This document shows, piece after piece, positions 27,063 through 37,821 of a stretch of 64,000 bases of DNA. Under the pieces are notes generated by a model that was not told the origin of the DNA, made no database searches, and worked only from the letters and a program-made list of their open reading frames with translations. Origin of the DNA: Bradyrhizobium sp. B097. GTDB taxonomy: Bacteria; Pseudomonadota; Alphaproteobacteria; Rhizobiales; Xanthobacteraceae. The position numbers were made by a program, and so were the translations under genes. How positions within the stretch are numbered: the stretch's first letter is position 1; every line of letters starts with the position of its first letter. The stretch lies in contig NZ_CP152412.1 of assembly GCF_038957035.1 (NCBI RefSeq), forward strand, positions 7,002,501 to 7,066,500, read 5' to 3'.

Positions 27063-28613
27063 GCCGCTGCCTGCGGTGTGCGTCGGCGCGCCGCCTTCCA
27101 GTTCCAGGCGAGCAGCTCGTGCAGCTGATGGCTCTTGGTTCGCCCGGACACGATGCGCTCCAGCACATCGGCCAGGTAGGCCTGCGGGTCGAGCTCATGG
27201 AGTTTTGCCGTGTTCACGAGCGACGCCAGGATCGCCCAGCTCTCGGCGCCGCCTTTGCAGCCGCTGAACAATGAGTTGCGTCTTCCCATCGCAATCGGGC
27301 GCATGGAACGCTCGACTGTGTTGCTGTCAACCTCGACACGGCCGTCGCGGAGAAACAGCGTCAACCCGTCCCAGTGATTGAGTGCGTAGTTGATGGCCTC
27401 CGCCAGCTTCGATTGGGAGAAGAACTGGCCGACCATTGTGGTCAGGCGCGTCCTGAGCGCCTCCATCAAGGGAGCAGACCTGGTGCGGCGGGTGGCCAGC
27501 CGCTGCTCGGCACTGCTGCCGCGGATCTCTGCTTCGATGGCATAGACCGCCTGCAGGCGCTCGATCACTTCGCGAGCGAACGGCGACTGGGTCGTCTTAT
27601 ACACCTCGACGAATTTGCGTCGGGCGTGGGCGAGATAAAAGGCGAGCTGGATCGCGTCGCCATGATCGCGGGCGAGCGCTTTGTAGGCCGCATAACCGTC
27701 GACCTGTAGAATGCCGGAAAAGCCCGTCAACTGTCTGGCGATCTCCGCCGTGCCGCGGTCGTCGGCGAACACGTAGGCCACTGCCGGCGGCGAGGGGCCG
27801 CCCCATGGCCGGCCATCCATCGCATGCGCCCAGAACTGGCAGATGCGCGGGCGATGTCGTCCGGGATCGAGCACCGGCATCGGCGTCTCGTCGCAGAACA
27901 GGCCCGGAGCAGCCCGGATCGTGCGCAGCGGGAGCTCATAGAGGCTCCTGAGCCACCAGGCCGCTCGCTTCACCCAGCCTCGCCCGGTCGAGATGGACAC
28001 CCTGGCCGGCCAGAATTTGCGCCTGTCGGTAAAGCGGCAGATACTAGGCGAACTTCGAGACTACCACGTGGCTCACGAGTGCCGTCGAGGCCATGCCGCT
28101 CTCGATTAGGCGAGGCAGCACCTTCGCCTGGATCACACCATCGGTGCAGCGGCGGCAGCCGTACTTGGGACGGACCGTCCGCAACACCCGCAGGATCGCC
28201 GGGATGATGCCCGGCACCTCGCTGACGTCCTCGCCGATCTTGTGAAGCTGGACCTGACAACACGGGCATGCGGTCGCTTCCGGCTCCAGAACCTGCTCGC
28301 AGCGCGGCAGGTGCTTGGGCAGCGCGCCGATGTTGCGGCGCGCCTTCTTCCGCAGTGGCTTGCCGGGCGGCTTTGCCGCGGCTGCATCGTCGTTGGCAGC
28401 TGCAGGCGGCGTGACGCCGGTCTCAAGGTCGCCAAGCTCAAGTGCGAGCTGCTCGGCCACGAGCGCGGCAAGCCGCTCCGAGCGCTTCCCGAAGATCATG
28501 TCCTTGAACGTCTGCATTGCTACGCGCAGCTTCTCATTCTCAGCGTCAAGCGCGAGCACCATCTCGGTCAGAGCTGCTGGATCGGCCGGAAGAGCGTCGC
28601 GGCGAATCGCCAT
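27059..28613 (-). pseudogene. tnpC: IS66 transposase TnpC, broken by a stop codon and a frameshift
   Basis: Starts at 28613 (MAIRRDALPADPAALTEM), two bases after the tnpB stop. The N-terminal part has a leucine-zipper-like coiled coil and a Cys-rich zinc finger (CPCCQVQLHKIGEDVSEVPG, KYGCRRCTDG). An in-frame TAG at 28046-28044 interrupts VVSKFA-YLPLYRQAQI, where relatives have GAG or similar. About 75 bases further on the frame changes before WVKRAAWWLRSLYELP. The DDE domain then follows intact (LFCDETPMPVLD, LQVDGYAAYKAL, DSNTVERSMRPIAMGRRNSLF). Two independent lesions make this copy inactive. Confidence 0.87.
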
Positions 28614-28615
28614 GA

Positions 28616-29017
28616 TCAGACGATACATCCGTGCGACCCATGCTCCAGCGAAATCCTCACTTCTCTGCCGACAATGGCCGGCTGCCTCACAGGCTTGGGC
28701 GACACACGCGTCCACTCAAGGCCATCGAGTAGCATCGCAAGCTGCGTCGCACTGAGATGCACAACGCCGCCGCGGATCGGTGGCCAGGTGAAACGCCCCC
28801 GGTGCAACCACTTCGTTAGCAACACCATGCCGCTGCCGTCCCACGCCAGAAGCTTCACTCTGTCCATGCGCTTGCTGCGGAACACGAAGACGTCGCCGCA
28901 ATATGGGTTCGCGCGCAGTGCTTCGCTCACCAGCGCCGACAGCGTTTGCACCGACTTACGAAAGTCGACCGGCTGGGCCGCCAGCACCACCTTGAGGTCT
29001 GACCGTAGCGCAATCAC
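28616..29017 (-). CDS. tnpB: IS66 accessory protein TnpB
   Basis: 133 residues from a GTG at 29017, which overlaps the tnpA stop (GTGA). The family pattern is clear: VIALRSDLKVVLAAQPVDFRK, DVFVFRSKRMDRVKLLAWDGSGMVLLTKWL, and GRFTWPP. TnpB is needed for IS66 transposition, but its biochemical role is not defined. It appears intact. Confidence 0.9.
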   Translation of the reverse strand: MIALRSDLKVVLAAQPVDFRKSVQTLSALVSEALRANPYCGDVFVFRSKRMDRVKLLAWDGSGMVLLTKWLHRGRFTWPPIRGGVVHLSATQLAMLLDGLEWTRVSPKPVRQPAIVGREVRISLEHGSHGCIV

Positions 29018-29475
29018 CGGATCCCTCGAAGCGCCGATAGCACCACCGAAAGCGTCGCCAGCTCCACGCCCGGCTCGACGCGGATGCGCGCCCTGTTCAC
29101 CTCGATCTCGACCACTCCACAGACCTTGGCCGGCGGTGCGGCAATCTCCAAGGGCTTCATCTGTACCGGCGAAATACACTCGGAACCGCCAGCCCTCCCG
29201 CCATCGCTCTCGGCGCCAATTTGGATAGGCACGAAGTTCTGGGCTTTGCCGGCCACCGCCGCCGCTACCTGGCGTCGCCACACCGTGAGCAGTCCGCGGG
29301 AGACACGGTTGCGCCGCGCCACCTCGGAGATGTTCGTCCCCTCCTCAAAGCTCTCCGCCGCGATCCGGGCCTTCTTCTCGCTCGTCCACCGTCGCCGACG
29401 CCGCTCCCCATTGATCACCTCAACGCGGCGATAAGAGTCACCTTCCTGCCTGGCATCAAGCATGGCATTTGCCAT
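29014..29475 (-). CDS. tnpA: IS66 accessory protein TnpA
   Basis: About 153 residues from the ATG at 29475 (MANAMLDARQEGDSYRR); the frame is open to 29532. It contains a transposase_8-like helix-turn-helix (RRWTSEKKARIAAESFEEGTNISEVARRNRVSRGLLTVWRRQ) that is thought to bind the element ends. It is the first gene of the IS66 operon and is translationally coupled to tnpB. It appears intact. Confidence 0.88.
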   Translation of the reverse strand: MANAMLDARQEGDSYRRVEVINGERRRRRWTSEKKARIAAESFEEGTNISEVARRNRVSRGLLTVWRRQVAAAVAGKAQNFVPIQIGAESDGGRAGGSECISPVQMKPLEIAAPPAKVCGVVEIEVNRARIRVEPGVELATLSVVLSALRGIR

Positions 29476-29560
29476 CGCTTTACCTCCACCCATCAGCTCA
29501 TCCCAGGCTGTATCCCAAGCGAACCGCGCCATGACGAGGTGGAGGCCTCATGCCGGTTAC

Positions 29561-30148
29561 GACTTCGGCGAGCGTTTGGTCGAGATCGGCCGGGGCAAGG
29601 TCAAAGCATTCGTGTTCATGGCGATGCTGGGGCATTCGCGAGGGCTGCATGTCCATGCGTCACGGGCCGAGAAGCAAGAGCACCGGTTCGCCGGGATCGA
29701 GAGCGCATTCACGACCTTCGGCGGCGCGCCGGAGGAAGTGCTGATGGACAATCCACGCGCCCTCGTGGCGCGCCATGACGCGGTGAGCCGGTCGGTGGAG
29801 CTTAACGGCAAGCTCATCGCGTTTGCCAAACATTGGGGCTTCCGTCCTCGCGCCTGCGCGCTGTATCGGGCGCGCACGAAGGGCAAGACAGAGAATGGCG
29901 TCGGCTACGTGAAGAAGAACGCAATCGCGGGGCATTCCTTCGAAAGCTGGGAGGCATTCGAGGCGGATTTCGCCAAGTGGGAGCGTGAGCTGGCGAACGT
30001 TCGTATCTAGGGTACGACCGGCGAGGCTCTGATCCTCCGCTTCGTGCGTGACGAGACGCACCGGTTGAGACCGCTTGGCGGGCAGCCGTCGTTCGGATTG
30101 TTGCGCGAACTGACCCGTGTCGTCGGCAACGATTGCGCCGTCGAGAGG
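29561..30148 (+). pseudogene. IS21-family istA, 3' part
   Basis: Continues the gene broken at 26406: GERLVEIGRGKVKAFVFMAML, then the DDE region (APEEVLMDNPRALV, YRARTKGKTENGVGYVKKN). An in-frame TAG lies at 30008-30010, after which homologous residues go on (GTTGEALILRFVRDETHRL, RELTRVVGNDCAVE) until about 30148, where the sequence switches abruptly to a group II intron remnant. istB was not found. Confidence 0.8.
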
Positions 30149-31324
<1,176 letters not shown>

Positions 31325-31401
31325 TAGATTGACGACGTCCTGTATCCTATAATGAAGGACTGGAACCGACGATGCGGACGATGATCTCGCGCGCTGAGGT
31401 A

Positions 31402-32301
31402 TTAAAAGTCTAACGGACGCAAGCCAGTTGCCCGTGCAGCAGCGATTACTGTGTTGACCATCAGCATAGCTATGGTCATTGGCCCAACTCCTCCCGGAAC
31501 CGGAGTAATAGTCCCAGCGATGCGCGCCGCTTCAGAGAATGCGACATCGCCCACAAGCTTGCTCTTGCCGTCCCCCTTCTCTGGAGCAGGCAGACGATTG
31601 ATACCAACGTCAATCACCGTCGCGCCGGGCCTAATCCATCCCGCATTGACCATTTCGGCCCGGCCTATTGCAGCCACCACTATGTCGGCCGTCCTCGTCA
31701 AGGCGGCGAGTTGCTTCGTACGAGAATGCGCCATGATGACGGTAGCGTTCGCGTTGAGAAGCAGTTGCCCCATTGGCTTCCCAACCAAGTTTGACCTTCC
31801 AATCACAATGGCGTTCAACCCAGATAAATCGTCCCCATGTACGCTGCGTACCAAGAGCATTGCTCCCGCAGGGGTGCACGAAATCAGTCCTGTATCCAGA
31901 TCGCCGACCGCCAACTTGCCGGCATTGGTGACATGTAGCCCGTCGACGTCCTTGTCCGGCCGGATGGACTGAATGACCACGTCACTGTCCAAGTGCTTGG
32001 GCAGGGGCAGCTGCACCAGAATGCCATGGATCGATGGATCGGCATTGTGGGCGCCGACCAGTCCGTTGAGCATCTCCTGGCTCGTCTCCGCCGGCAACGT
32101 GTGCTGCACTGAATGGAAGCCGCATTCTTTAGCCATACGGCTTTTCGCGGCAACGTAAGCGTGGCTCGCCGGGTCGTCGCCGACAATAATGACTGCAAGG
32201 CCCGGCTTCGTGCCCGTCTCGGACGCGATCCTTGCGGCTTCGGCCTTGACCACCTCAATCACTGAGGCTGCCGCACTCTTTCCATCGATAACACGTGCCA
32301 T
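31402..32301 (-). CDS. folD: Bifunctional methylene-THF dehydrogenase/methenyl-THF cyclohydrolase FolD
   Basis: 299 residues, normal length. It converts 5,10-methylene-THF via methenyl-THF to 10-formyl-THF with reduction of NADP. The catalytic YxxxK is in [14 protein letters not shown], the folate motif in [12 protein letters not shown], the dinucleotide motif in [17 protein letters not shown], and the C-terminal signature is [15 protein letters not shown]. It begins three bases after the purU stop and closes the minus-strand operon. This is probably an extra, pathway-specific copy that oxidises methylene-THF released by the neighbouring four-subunit oxidase. Confidence 0.95.
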   Translation of the reverse strand: MARVIDGKSAAASVIEVVKAEAARIASETGTKPGLAVIIVGDDPASHAYVAAKSRMAKECGFHSVQHTLPAETSQEMLNGLVGAHNADPSIHGILVQLPLPKHLDSDVVIQSIRPDKDVDGLHVTNAGKLAVGDLDTGLISCTPAGAMLLVRSVHGDDLSGLNAIVIGRSNLVGKPMGQLLLNANATVIMAHSRTKQLAALTRTADIVVAAIGRAEMVNAGWIRPGATVIDVGINRLPAPEKGDGKSKLVGDVAFSEAARIAGTITPVPGGVGPMTIAMLMVNTVIAAARATGLRPLDF

Positions 32302-32304
32302 GCA

Positions 32305-33186
32305 TTAGCCCGTCCGTTTAGAGGCGTAGCTTCCTGGGCTCGCCGGAAAGACCACTGTGCGACTTCCATCAATAAAGGTGCGGTGATGAATGTGCGCGTG
32401 AATGGCGCGTGCCAGGACTTGGCTTTCGACATCCCGTCCGAGCGCAACATAGTCGTCTGGGCTATGTGCGTGCGTTATGCGCACGATATCCTGCTCAATG
32501 ATCGGCCCCTCATCGAGATCGGCCGTTACATAATGGGCCGTAGCACCAATCAACTTCACTCCACGCTGATATGCCTGCTTGTAGGGGCTTGCCCCCTTAA
32601 AGGATGGCAAAAAGGAGTGGTGAATGTTGATGATTTTTCCAGCCATCCTTTTGCAAAGGTGATCGGAGAGCACTTGCATATAGCGAGCCAGCACGATGAG
32701 CTCTGCACCCGTCTGCTCAACTAGCTCAACGAGCTGGGCCTCTGCCGTCGGCTTGTTCTCTTTCATCACTCTGATGTAGTGGAACGGAATGTCATGATTG
32801 ACAACGAGCTTCTGGTAATCTAGGTGGTTGGAGACGACACCCACGATCTCGATCGGTAGAGCGCCGATTCTCCAGCGATAGAGCAGATCGTTGAGGCAAT
32901 GACCGAACCGCGAAACCATTAGCAGCACTTTCATGCGCTTGGTCACATCGTAGAAGTGGTACTCCATAGAAAACTCTGCACCTATCGGCGAGAAGCCCTC
33001 GACAACCTGAGAAAGTGCCGCGCCTTCTTCCGAGACGAAGGACACACGCATGAAGAATTGGCCCGCATCGCAGTCATCAAATTGCGACGAGTCGATAATG
33101 TTGCAGCCTTTGCCGGCAAGATAACCCGCAACAGCGGCAACGATTCCGCGCCTAGTCTTACAGGAGACGGTCAAGACAAACTGCAT
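32305..33186 (-). CDS. purU: Formyltetrahydrofolate deformylase PurU
   Basis: 293 residues. It hydrolyses 10-formyl-THF to formate and THF, recycling the folate carrier. An N-terminal ACT-like domain (FVLTVSCKTRRGIVAAVAGYLAGKGCNIIDSSQF) is followed by a formyltransferase-type domain (VGVVSNHLDYQKLV, INIHHSFLPSFKGASPYKQAY, GATAHYVTADLDEGPIIEQD) with the catalytic His and Asp. It lies between glnT (72 bp upstream) and folD. Together with FolD it forms a short route from methylene-THF to formate, as in other sarcosine and N-methyl compound catabolic clusters. Confidence 0.95.
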   Translation of the reverse strand: MQFVLTVSCKTRRGIVAAVAGYLAGKGCNIIDSSQFDDCDAGQFFMRVSFVSEEGAALSQVVEGFSPIGAEFSMEYHFYDVTKRMKVLLMVSRFGHCLNDLLYRWRIGALPIEIVGVVSNHLDYQKLVVNHDIPFHYIRVMKENKPTAEAQLVELVEQTGAELIVLARYMQVLSDHLCKRMAGKIINIHHSFLPSFKGASPYKQAYQRGVKLIGATAHYVTADLDEGPIIEQDIVRITHAHSPDDYVALGRDVESQVLARAIHAHIHHRTFIDGSRTVVFPASPGSYASKRTG

Positions 33187-33258
33187 GACGTAGATCTTTC
33201 ATGCGTCGGCAAGCCCTGAACGTCGGGATCAAGCTTGCGGATGCTCGCTGGAGATAGA

Positions 33259-34560
33259 TCAGATATCCAGGGTGTTCTGGTGTTCCCAAGCCGTAAATTG
33301 GGCGCAGTAAGTGTTCCACTCGCAATGCTTGAGCTTCAGATACGCTGAAGAGAAGTCGGTGCCGAGCGCAACATGTAGCGCGGCATCCTTCTCGTACTCA
33401 CGCAGTGCGTCCAGCAGATTTAGCGGCAGCTTCGGCGCATCGGTCACGGTATGACCGTCCTTGTACATGTCAATATCATAGTGACGGCCCGGATCCGCCT
33501 TGCAGCGGATACCCGACAATCCTGCGGCAATAATAATGGCCTGGAGCAAGTACGGATTCGCTGCTCCGTCGGGCAAACGGAGCTCGAAGCGACCGGGGCC
33601 AGGCACGCGCACCATGTGCGTCCGATTGTTACCTGTCCAGGTGACAGCGTTGGGAGCCCAAGTCGCCCCGGAAATTGTGCGCGGCGCGTTTATGCGCTTG
33701 TAGGAGTTCACGGTCGGATTAGTGATGGCCGTCAATGCCGAGGCATGCTTCATGATGCCGCCAAGGAAATTGCGCCCCTTCTCCGATAAGCCGAAGGGCA
33801 TCAACTTGTCAGTGAATGCGTTGTTCCTTCCTTCAACGTCCCAGACCGAGATGTGAACGTGGCAGCCATTTCCGGTTAGTCCCTTGAATGGCTTTGGCAT
33901 GAAAGTCGCGCGCAACGCGTTCTTCTCAGCTATCGATTTCACCATGAACTTGAAGAAGGAATGCTTGTCGGCTGTTTTCAGCGCGTCATCATATTCCCAG
34001 TTCATTTCGAATTGACCGTTCGCGTCCTCATGATCGTTCTGATAAGGTTTCCAGCCGAGCTCAAGCATGCAGTTACAAATCTCGGCAATCACGTCATAGC
34101 GCCGCATGACTGCTTGCTGATCGTAGCAGGGCTTTTCGGCTATATCATACTCGTCAGAGATTTTAGAGCCATCAGGCGAAATCAAAAAGAATTCAGGCTC
34201 CACACCCGTCTTGATTCGCAATCCTTCGGAAGCGGCATCCTCGATGAGATTTTTAAGTACAACGCGGGGGGCCTGCTGGACCGGCTTGTCATCCATGGTG
34301 CAGTCTGCCGCGACCCACGCCACATCCTTCCTCCACGGCAGTCGAATGACCGAGGATGCATCAGGCATAGCGAACAGATCTGGGTGCGCAGGCGTCAAAT
34401 CAAGCCACGTTGCGAATCCAGCAAAGCCAGCTCCCTCGCTCTGCATTTGGGCAATTGCCTGAGCTGGGACCAGCTTCGCCCGTTGTCCGCCAAACAGGTC
34501 GGTGTAGCTGATCATAAAATACTTGACGCCATGCTCCTGGGCGTAGGCTGAAAGATCCAT
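33259..34560 (-). CDS. glnT: GlnT-type glutamine synthetase, probable gamma-glutamylmethylamide synthetase
   Basis: 433 residues. The glutamine synthetase beta-grasp start (DLFGGQRAKLVPAQAI) and catalytic domain motifs are clear: GVEPEFFL, NDHEDANGQFEMNWEY, FMPKPFKGLTGNGCHVHISVW, NRTHMVRVPGPGRFELRLPDGAANPYL. It belongs to the GlnT group that also contains gamma-glutamylmethylamide synthetase, which joins glutamate and methylamine using ATP. The adjacent glutamate-synthase-like genes and four-subunit oxidase are the partners of that enzyme in the N-methylglutamate pathway, so methylamine ligation is the better guess than ammonia assimilation. Proof would need assay. Confidence 0.88.
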   Translation of the reverse strand: MDLSAYAQEHGVKYFMISYTDLFGGQRAKLVPAQAIAQMQSEGAGFAGFATWLDLTPAHPDLFAMPDASSVIRLPWRKDVAWVAADCTMDDKPVQQAPRVVLKNLIEDAASEGLRIKTGVEPEFFLISPDGSKISDEYDIAEKPCYDQQAVMRRYDVIAEICNCMLELGWKPYQNDHEDANGQFEMNWEYDDALKTADKHSFFKFMVKSIAEKNALRATFMPKPFKGLTGNGCHVHISVWDVEGRNNAFTDKLMPFGLSEKGRNFLGGIMKHASALTAITNPTVNSYKRINAPRTISGATWAPNAVTWTGNNRTHMVRVPGPGRFELRLPDGAANPYLLQAIIIAAGLSGIRCKADPGRHYDIDMYKDGHTVTDAPKLPLNLLDALREYEKDAALHVALGTDFSSAYLKLKHCEWNTYCAQFTAWEHQNTLDI

Positions 34561-34622
34561 CTTTTCCCCGTGTGTCGTTTAATTGGTCGTTCCCCGGTCT
34601 TTCCGTCTCTCAGCAGAATCTC

Positions 34623-35951
34623 TCAGAAGTCTCCCTTGCCAGGAAACCAGCTGGTCCCAGCCAATGGTACACGGGCCATGGCCGCTGCCTCTAACGTCAG
34701 CGCACACAGATCCTCGGGCTCCAGATTGTGCAGATGGTTCTTTCCGCACGCCCGTGCGATCGTCTGCGCTTCGAGCGTCATGACCTTTAGATAGTTGGCA
34801 AGGCGGCGGCCCGCAGCGACTGGATCGAGCCGCTGCATCAATTCCGGATCTTGCGTGGTGATTCCGGCTGGATCCTTACCTTCATGCCAATCGTCATAGG
34901 CTCCCGCGGTCGTACCTAGCTTCCGGTATTCGTCCTCCCAGCGGGGATCATTGTCTCCAAGCGCAACGAGAGCGGCCGTACCAATAGCAACTGCGTCGAC
35001 ACCAAGCGCAAGCACCTTCGCAACATCTGCGCCCGAACGAATGCCGCCCGAGATGATCAGTTGCACCTTGCGATGCTGGCCAAGGTCCTGCAAAGCTTGG
35101 ATGGCGGGGCGGATGCACGCGAGCGTTGGCATACCCACGTGCTCGATGAAGACGTCCTGCGTCGCAGCAGTCCCACCTTGCATACCGTCCAACACCACAA
35201 CATCCGCACCTGCCTTAACCGCCAGCGCCGTGTCGTAGTAGGGACGGGCCCCGCCGACCTTCACATAAATGGGCTTTTCCCAATCGGTGATCTCGCGCAG
35301 CTCCAGGATCTTGATTTCGAGATCGTCCGGTCCAGTCCAATCAGGGTGACGACAGGCAGAGCGCTGGTCGATCCCTTTGGGCAGATTGCGCATGGCAGCG
35401 ACGCGATCGGAAATCTTCTGACCGAGCAGCATGCCTCCGCCGCCAGGTTTCGCTCCCTGACCGACGACAATCTCGATGGCATCCGCGCGACGCAAGTGCT
35501 TCGGATTCATACCGTAACGCGACGGGAGATACTGGTAGACGAGCGTTTGGGAATGGCCCCGCTCTTCCTCAGTCATGCCTCCATCGCCAGTAGTAGTAGA
35601 CGTCCCGGCGGCTGTGGCGCCGCGACCGAGCGCCTCCTTCGCGTGAGCGGATAGGGCACCAAAGCTCATGCCAGCGATTGTAATTGGAATCTTGAGCTCA
35701 ATAGGTTTTTTCGCAAAACGAGAGCCAAGCACGACTGACGTGTCACACCTCTCGCGATAGCCCTCGAGCGGATAGCGCGAGATAGATGCGCCCAGAAACA
35801 AGAGGTCGTCAAAATGCGGCACCTTGCGCTTGGTACCGGCACCGCGAATGTCGTAGATACCGGTAGCAGCAGCGCGGCGGATCTCGGCCAGAGTATGGTC
35901 GTCAAAGGTCGCTGATTTGCGCGGGGGAGTGTGGGGATTGTGGTAGCTCAT
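34623..35951 (-). CDS. N-methylglutamate synthase-like FMN subunit (MgsC/GlxD)
   Basis: 442 residues related to the synthase domain of glutamate synthase. FMN-binding and catalytic elements: MSFGALSAHAKEALGRGA, VVGQGAKPGGGGMLLGQKISD, YVKVGGARPYYDTALAVKAGADVVVLDGMQGG, LIISGGIRSGADVAKVLALG. In methylotrophs, MgsC with MgsA and MgsB transfers a methylamine unit from gamma-glutamylmethylamide to 2-oxoglutarate to give N-methylglutamate; in rhizobia the same set is annotated glxBCD. It starts 15 bp after the mgsB-like stop. Confidence 0.88.
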   Translation of the reverse strand: MSYHNPHTPPRKSATFDDHTLAEIRRAAATGIYDIRGAGTKRKVPHFDDLLFLGASISRYPLEGYRERCDTSVVLGSRFAKKPIELKIPITIAGMSFGALSAHAKEALGRGATAAGTSTTTGDGGMTEEERGHSQTLVYQYLPSRYGMNPKHLRRADAIEIVVGQGAKPGGGGMLLGQKISDRVAAMRNLPKGIDQRSACRHPDWTGPDDLEIKILELREITDWEKPIYVKVGGARPYYDTALAVKAGADVVVLDGMQGGTAATQDVFIEHVGMPTLACIRPAIQALQDLGQHRKVQLIISGGIRSGADVAKVLALGVDAVAIGTAALVALGDNDPRWEDEYRKLGTTAGAYDDWHEGKDPAGITTQDPELMQRLDPVAAGRRLANYLKVMTLEAQTIARACGKNHLHNLEPEDLCALTLEAAAMARVPLAGTSWFPGKGDF

Positions 35952-35966
35952 AGATGTTCACTCGCC

Positions 35967-36653
35967 TTAGTACGCGTCCGCGTTGTCGATATTGAAATTG
36001 TAGAGTTTGCGCGCTGAGCCGTAACGCTTAAACTCCTCCGGTTTCACGCCTTTGACGCCTGCCAATTCGAGCAATGCTGCCAGCTTCGTAAGATGTTCAG
36101 GACGCATGTCTTTCGCGACACAGTCGGCACCCAGGCTTTTCACTGCACCACGTACGAAGATTTTCGCTTCGTAAAGTGAATCCCCCAAGGCTTCGCCCGC
36201 ATCGCCCAGCACAACCAGGTGCCCGGATTGCCCCATAAACGCCGACATGTGACCGATGTTACCGTGCACAACGATGTCGATGCCCTTCATCGAGATGCCG
36301 CAGCGGGAGGCAGCATTGCCCTTGATGACGAGCAAACCTCCACGGCCTGTAGCACCAGCATACTGACTGGCGTCCCCCTCGACGACGACAACCCCCGACA
36401 TCATGTTCTCTGCGACACCGGGGCCGGCTGAACCTCGCACGGTAATAGCACCACCATCGTTCATGCCGGCGCAATAGTAACCCACCGGCCCCCGCACCGT
36501 GACCACCACCGGCTGGTCGACGCCAACCGCGATCGAGTGACTGCCCCGCGGATTGACTACCTCGAAAGCCGTGTCATTGGCCCCAGCAGAAAGCCTATGA
36601 AGCGCAGCGTTGAGTTCACGGAGGCTTTGAACAGAGAGATCGAACGTGGGCAT
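35967..36653 (-). CDS. N-methylglutamate synthase-like GXGXG subunit (MgsB/GlxC)
   Basis: 228 residues forming the right-handed beta helix of the glutamate synthase C-terminal (GXGXG) domain: repeated turns such as VTVRGPVGYYCAGMNDGGAITVRG, GVVVVEGDASQYAGATGRGG, VIKGNAASRCGISMKGIDIVVHGNIG. In glutamate synthase this domain is structural and couples the amidotransferase to the FMN site. It lies between the mgsA- and mgsC-like genes, matching mgsABC order. Confidence 0.9.
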   Translation of the reverse strand: MPTFDLSVQSLRELNAALHRLSAGANDTAFEVVNPRGSHSIAVGVDQPVVVTVRGPVGYYCAGMNDGGAITVRGSAGPGVAENMMSGVVVVEGDASQYAGATGRGGLLVIKGNAASRCGISMKGIDIVVHGNIGHMSAFMGQSGHLVVLGDAGEALGDSLYEAKIFVRGAVKSLGADCVAKDMRPEHLTKLAALLELAGVKGVKPEEFKRYGSARKLYNFNIDNADAY

Positions 36654-36709
36654 GACTTCCCTTCTTGGAGCTTTCGCAGCAAACAGCAGATGGTCTGCGA
36701 CAATATTCG

Positions 36710-37609
36710 TCAGGCGGCCTTATCGTGGTCCCAGAAATAGACGGTGGCCGGCTCCGGCTCCCAGATTCGAGCCGCCTCAATACCCGGAAGCACAGCGAGG
36801 GCGCGGTATTCGGTCCCAAAGGCGACGTATTGATCGGTCTCGGCCATGACAGCCGGCTTGCAGGCAATCGGGTCACGCAGGACGCCGAAGCCGGTCTTAG
36901 TGCCCACAACGAACGTAAAGAAGCCATCGAGATCATCGAGCGCACCGGCCAGAGCCTCCCCCAGATCCTTGCCCTTGGCCATTTCCGCGGTCAGATACGC
37001 GGCCGCGACTTCTGAGTCGTTGTCTGTCTCGAAGGTCATGCCCTCACGAACAAGTTGGCGACGAACGTTATTATGGTTCGACAAGGAGCCATTGTGCACA
37101 AGGCACTGGTCCGCCCCAGTTGAAAACGGGTGGGCGCCGAGCGTAGTGACCGCGCTCTCCGTCGCCATTCGCGTATGACCGATCCCGTGAGTTCCCTTCA
37201 TCGACCGGACACCGAAGCGAGCTACTACATCTTTAGGCAGACCCACTTCCTTGAAGATCTCCACGCTCCCGCCGGTCCCCATAATGCGCACGTTAGGACG
37301 GTGCGTCAGCAGAAAGCGGCGAATCTTGGCGGCTTCCGCCGACGTTTCGACTACCGCATGACTGCTCTTGACGAAAATGACCGCATCGATTCCGGCCGCG
37401 CGCAGATCCGCTTCAAGGCTAGCGAAGTCCACGTCAGGAGCCGGTGACTGCAGCGTCAACTTCGTCTTACCACCTTCCCTGCCGTAGATAGCGATTCCGG
37501 CCGAGTCTGGCCCGCGATCCGTCATCGTCACGAGCATGTCTGAGAGCAGGTCGCCCAACCGAAGCTCCAGAGTTTTGTCTTTCAAGAAGAGCCCAACGAT
37601 GCCGCACAT
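36710..37609 (-). CDS. Class II glutamine amidotransferase-like subunit (MgsA/GlxB)
   Basis: 299 residues from the ATG at 37609, chosen because it gives MCGIVGLFL with Cys2 as the N-terminal nucleophile of class II (Ntn) amidotransferases; the frame extends 22 codons upstream. Other family residues: DRGPDSAGIAIYG, GIGHTRMATES, HNGSLSNHNNVRRQLV. In the N-methylglutamate pathway this subunit would release methylamine from gamma-glutamylmethylamide and channel it to the synthase site. First gene of the minus-strand operon mgsA-mgsB-mgsC-glnT-purU-folD (all gaps under 75 bp). Confidence 0.9.
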   Translation of the reverse strand: MCGIVGLFLKDKTLELRLGDLLSDMLVTMTDRGPDSAGIAIYGREGGKTKLTLQSPAPDVDFASLEADLRAAGIDAVIFVKSSHAVVETSAEAAKIRRFLLTHRPNVRIMGTGGSVEIFKEVGLPKDVVARFGVRSMKGTHGIGHTRMATESAVTTLGAHPFSTGADQCLVHNGSLSNHNNVRRQLVREGMTFETDNDSEVAAAYLTAEMAKGKDLGEALAGALDDLDGFFTFVVGTKTGFGVLRDPIACKPAVMAETDQYVAFGTEYRALAVLPGIEAARIWEPEPATVYFWDHDKAA

Positions 37610-37821
37610 GCCCGCCCCGTTCAGATGAGATGCATCCGAGACCTGTACCAGCGGAAGATCGCGAAAACAACCCACAGGAACCTTTTTTTCTTATAGAGAA
37701 ACTCCCCCAAAGTGACCTGCTGCAAAGTTCAGCCAGCGGACGCCCCCCCCAAAGCGCTCAAGAAGCGCGAATCTCGTTCAAATTCTGATCGACGATAGTG
37801 CCCGGACAGGCGCTTTAGCGT

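Larger units (their letters stand above)
26407..29560 (-). mobile_element. IS66-family insertion sequence with passenger gene, inserted in istA
   Basis: 3154 bp with 14-bp perfect terminal inverted repeats (GTAACCGGCATGAG at 26407-26420 and its complement at 29547-29560). It is flanked by an identical 8-bp target duplication GACTTCGG (26399-26406 and 29561-29568), the size known for IS66. The minus strand encodes tnpA, tnpB, tnpC and a UPF0149 gene, each overlapping or abutting the next. tnpC is broken, so the copy cannot move on its own. Confidence 0.93.

Noticed and set aside
37741..37748. C-rich run near the start of the mgs-like operon
   Set aside because: Lies upstream of the first gene in non-coding DNA; too short for a repeat and no phase-variable gene is in reach.
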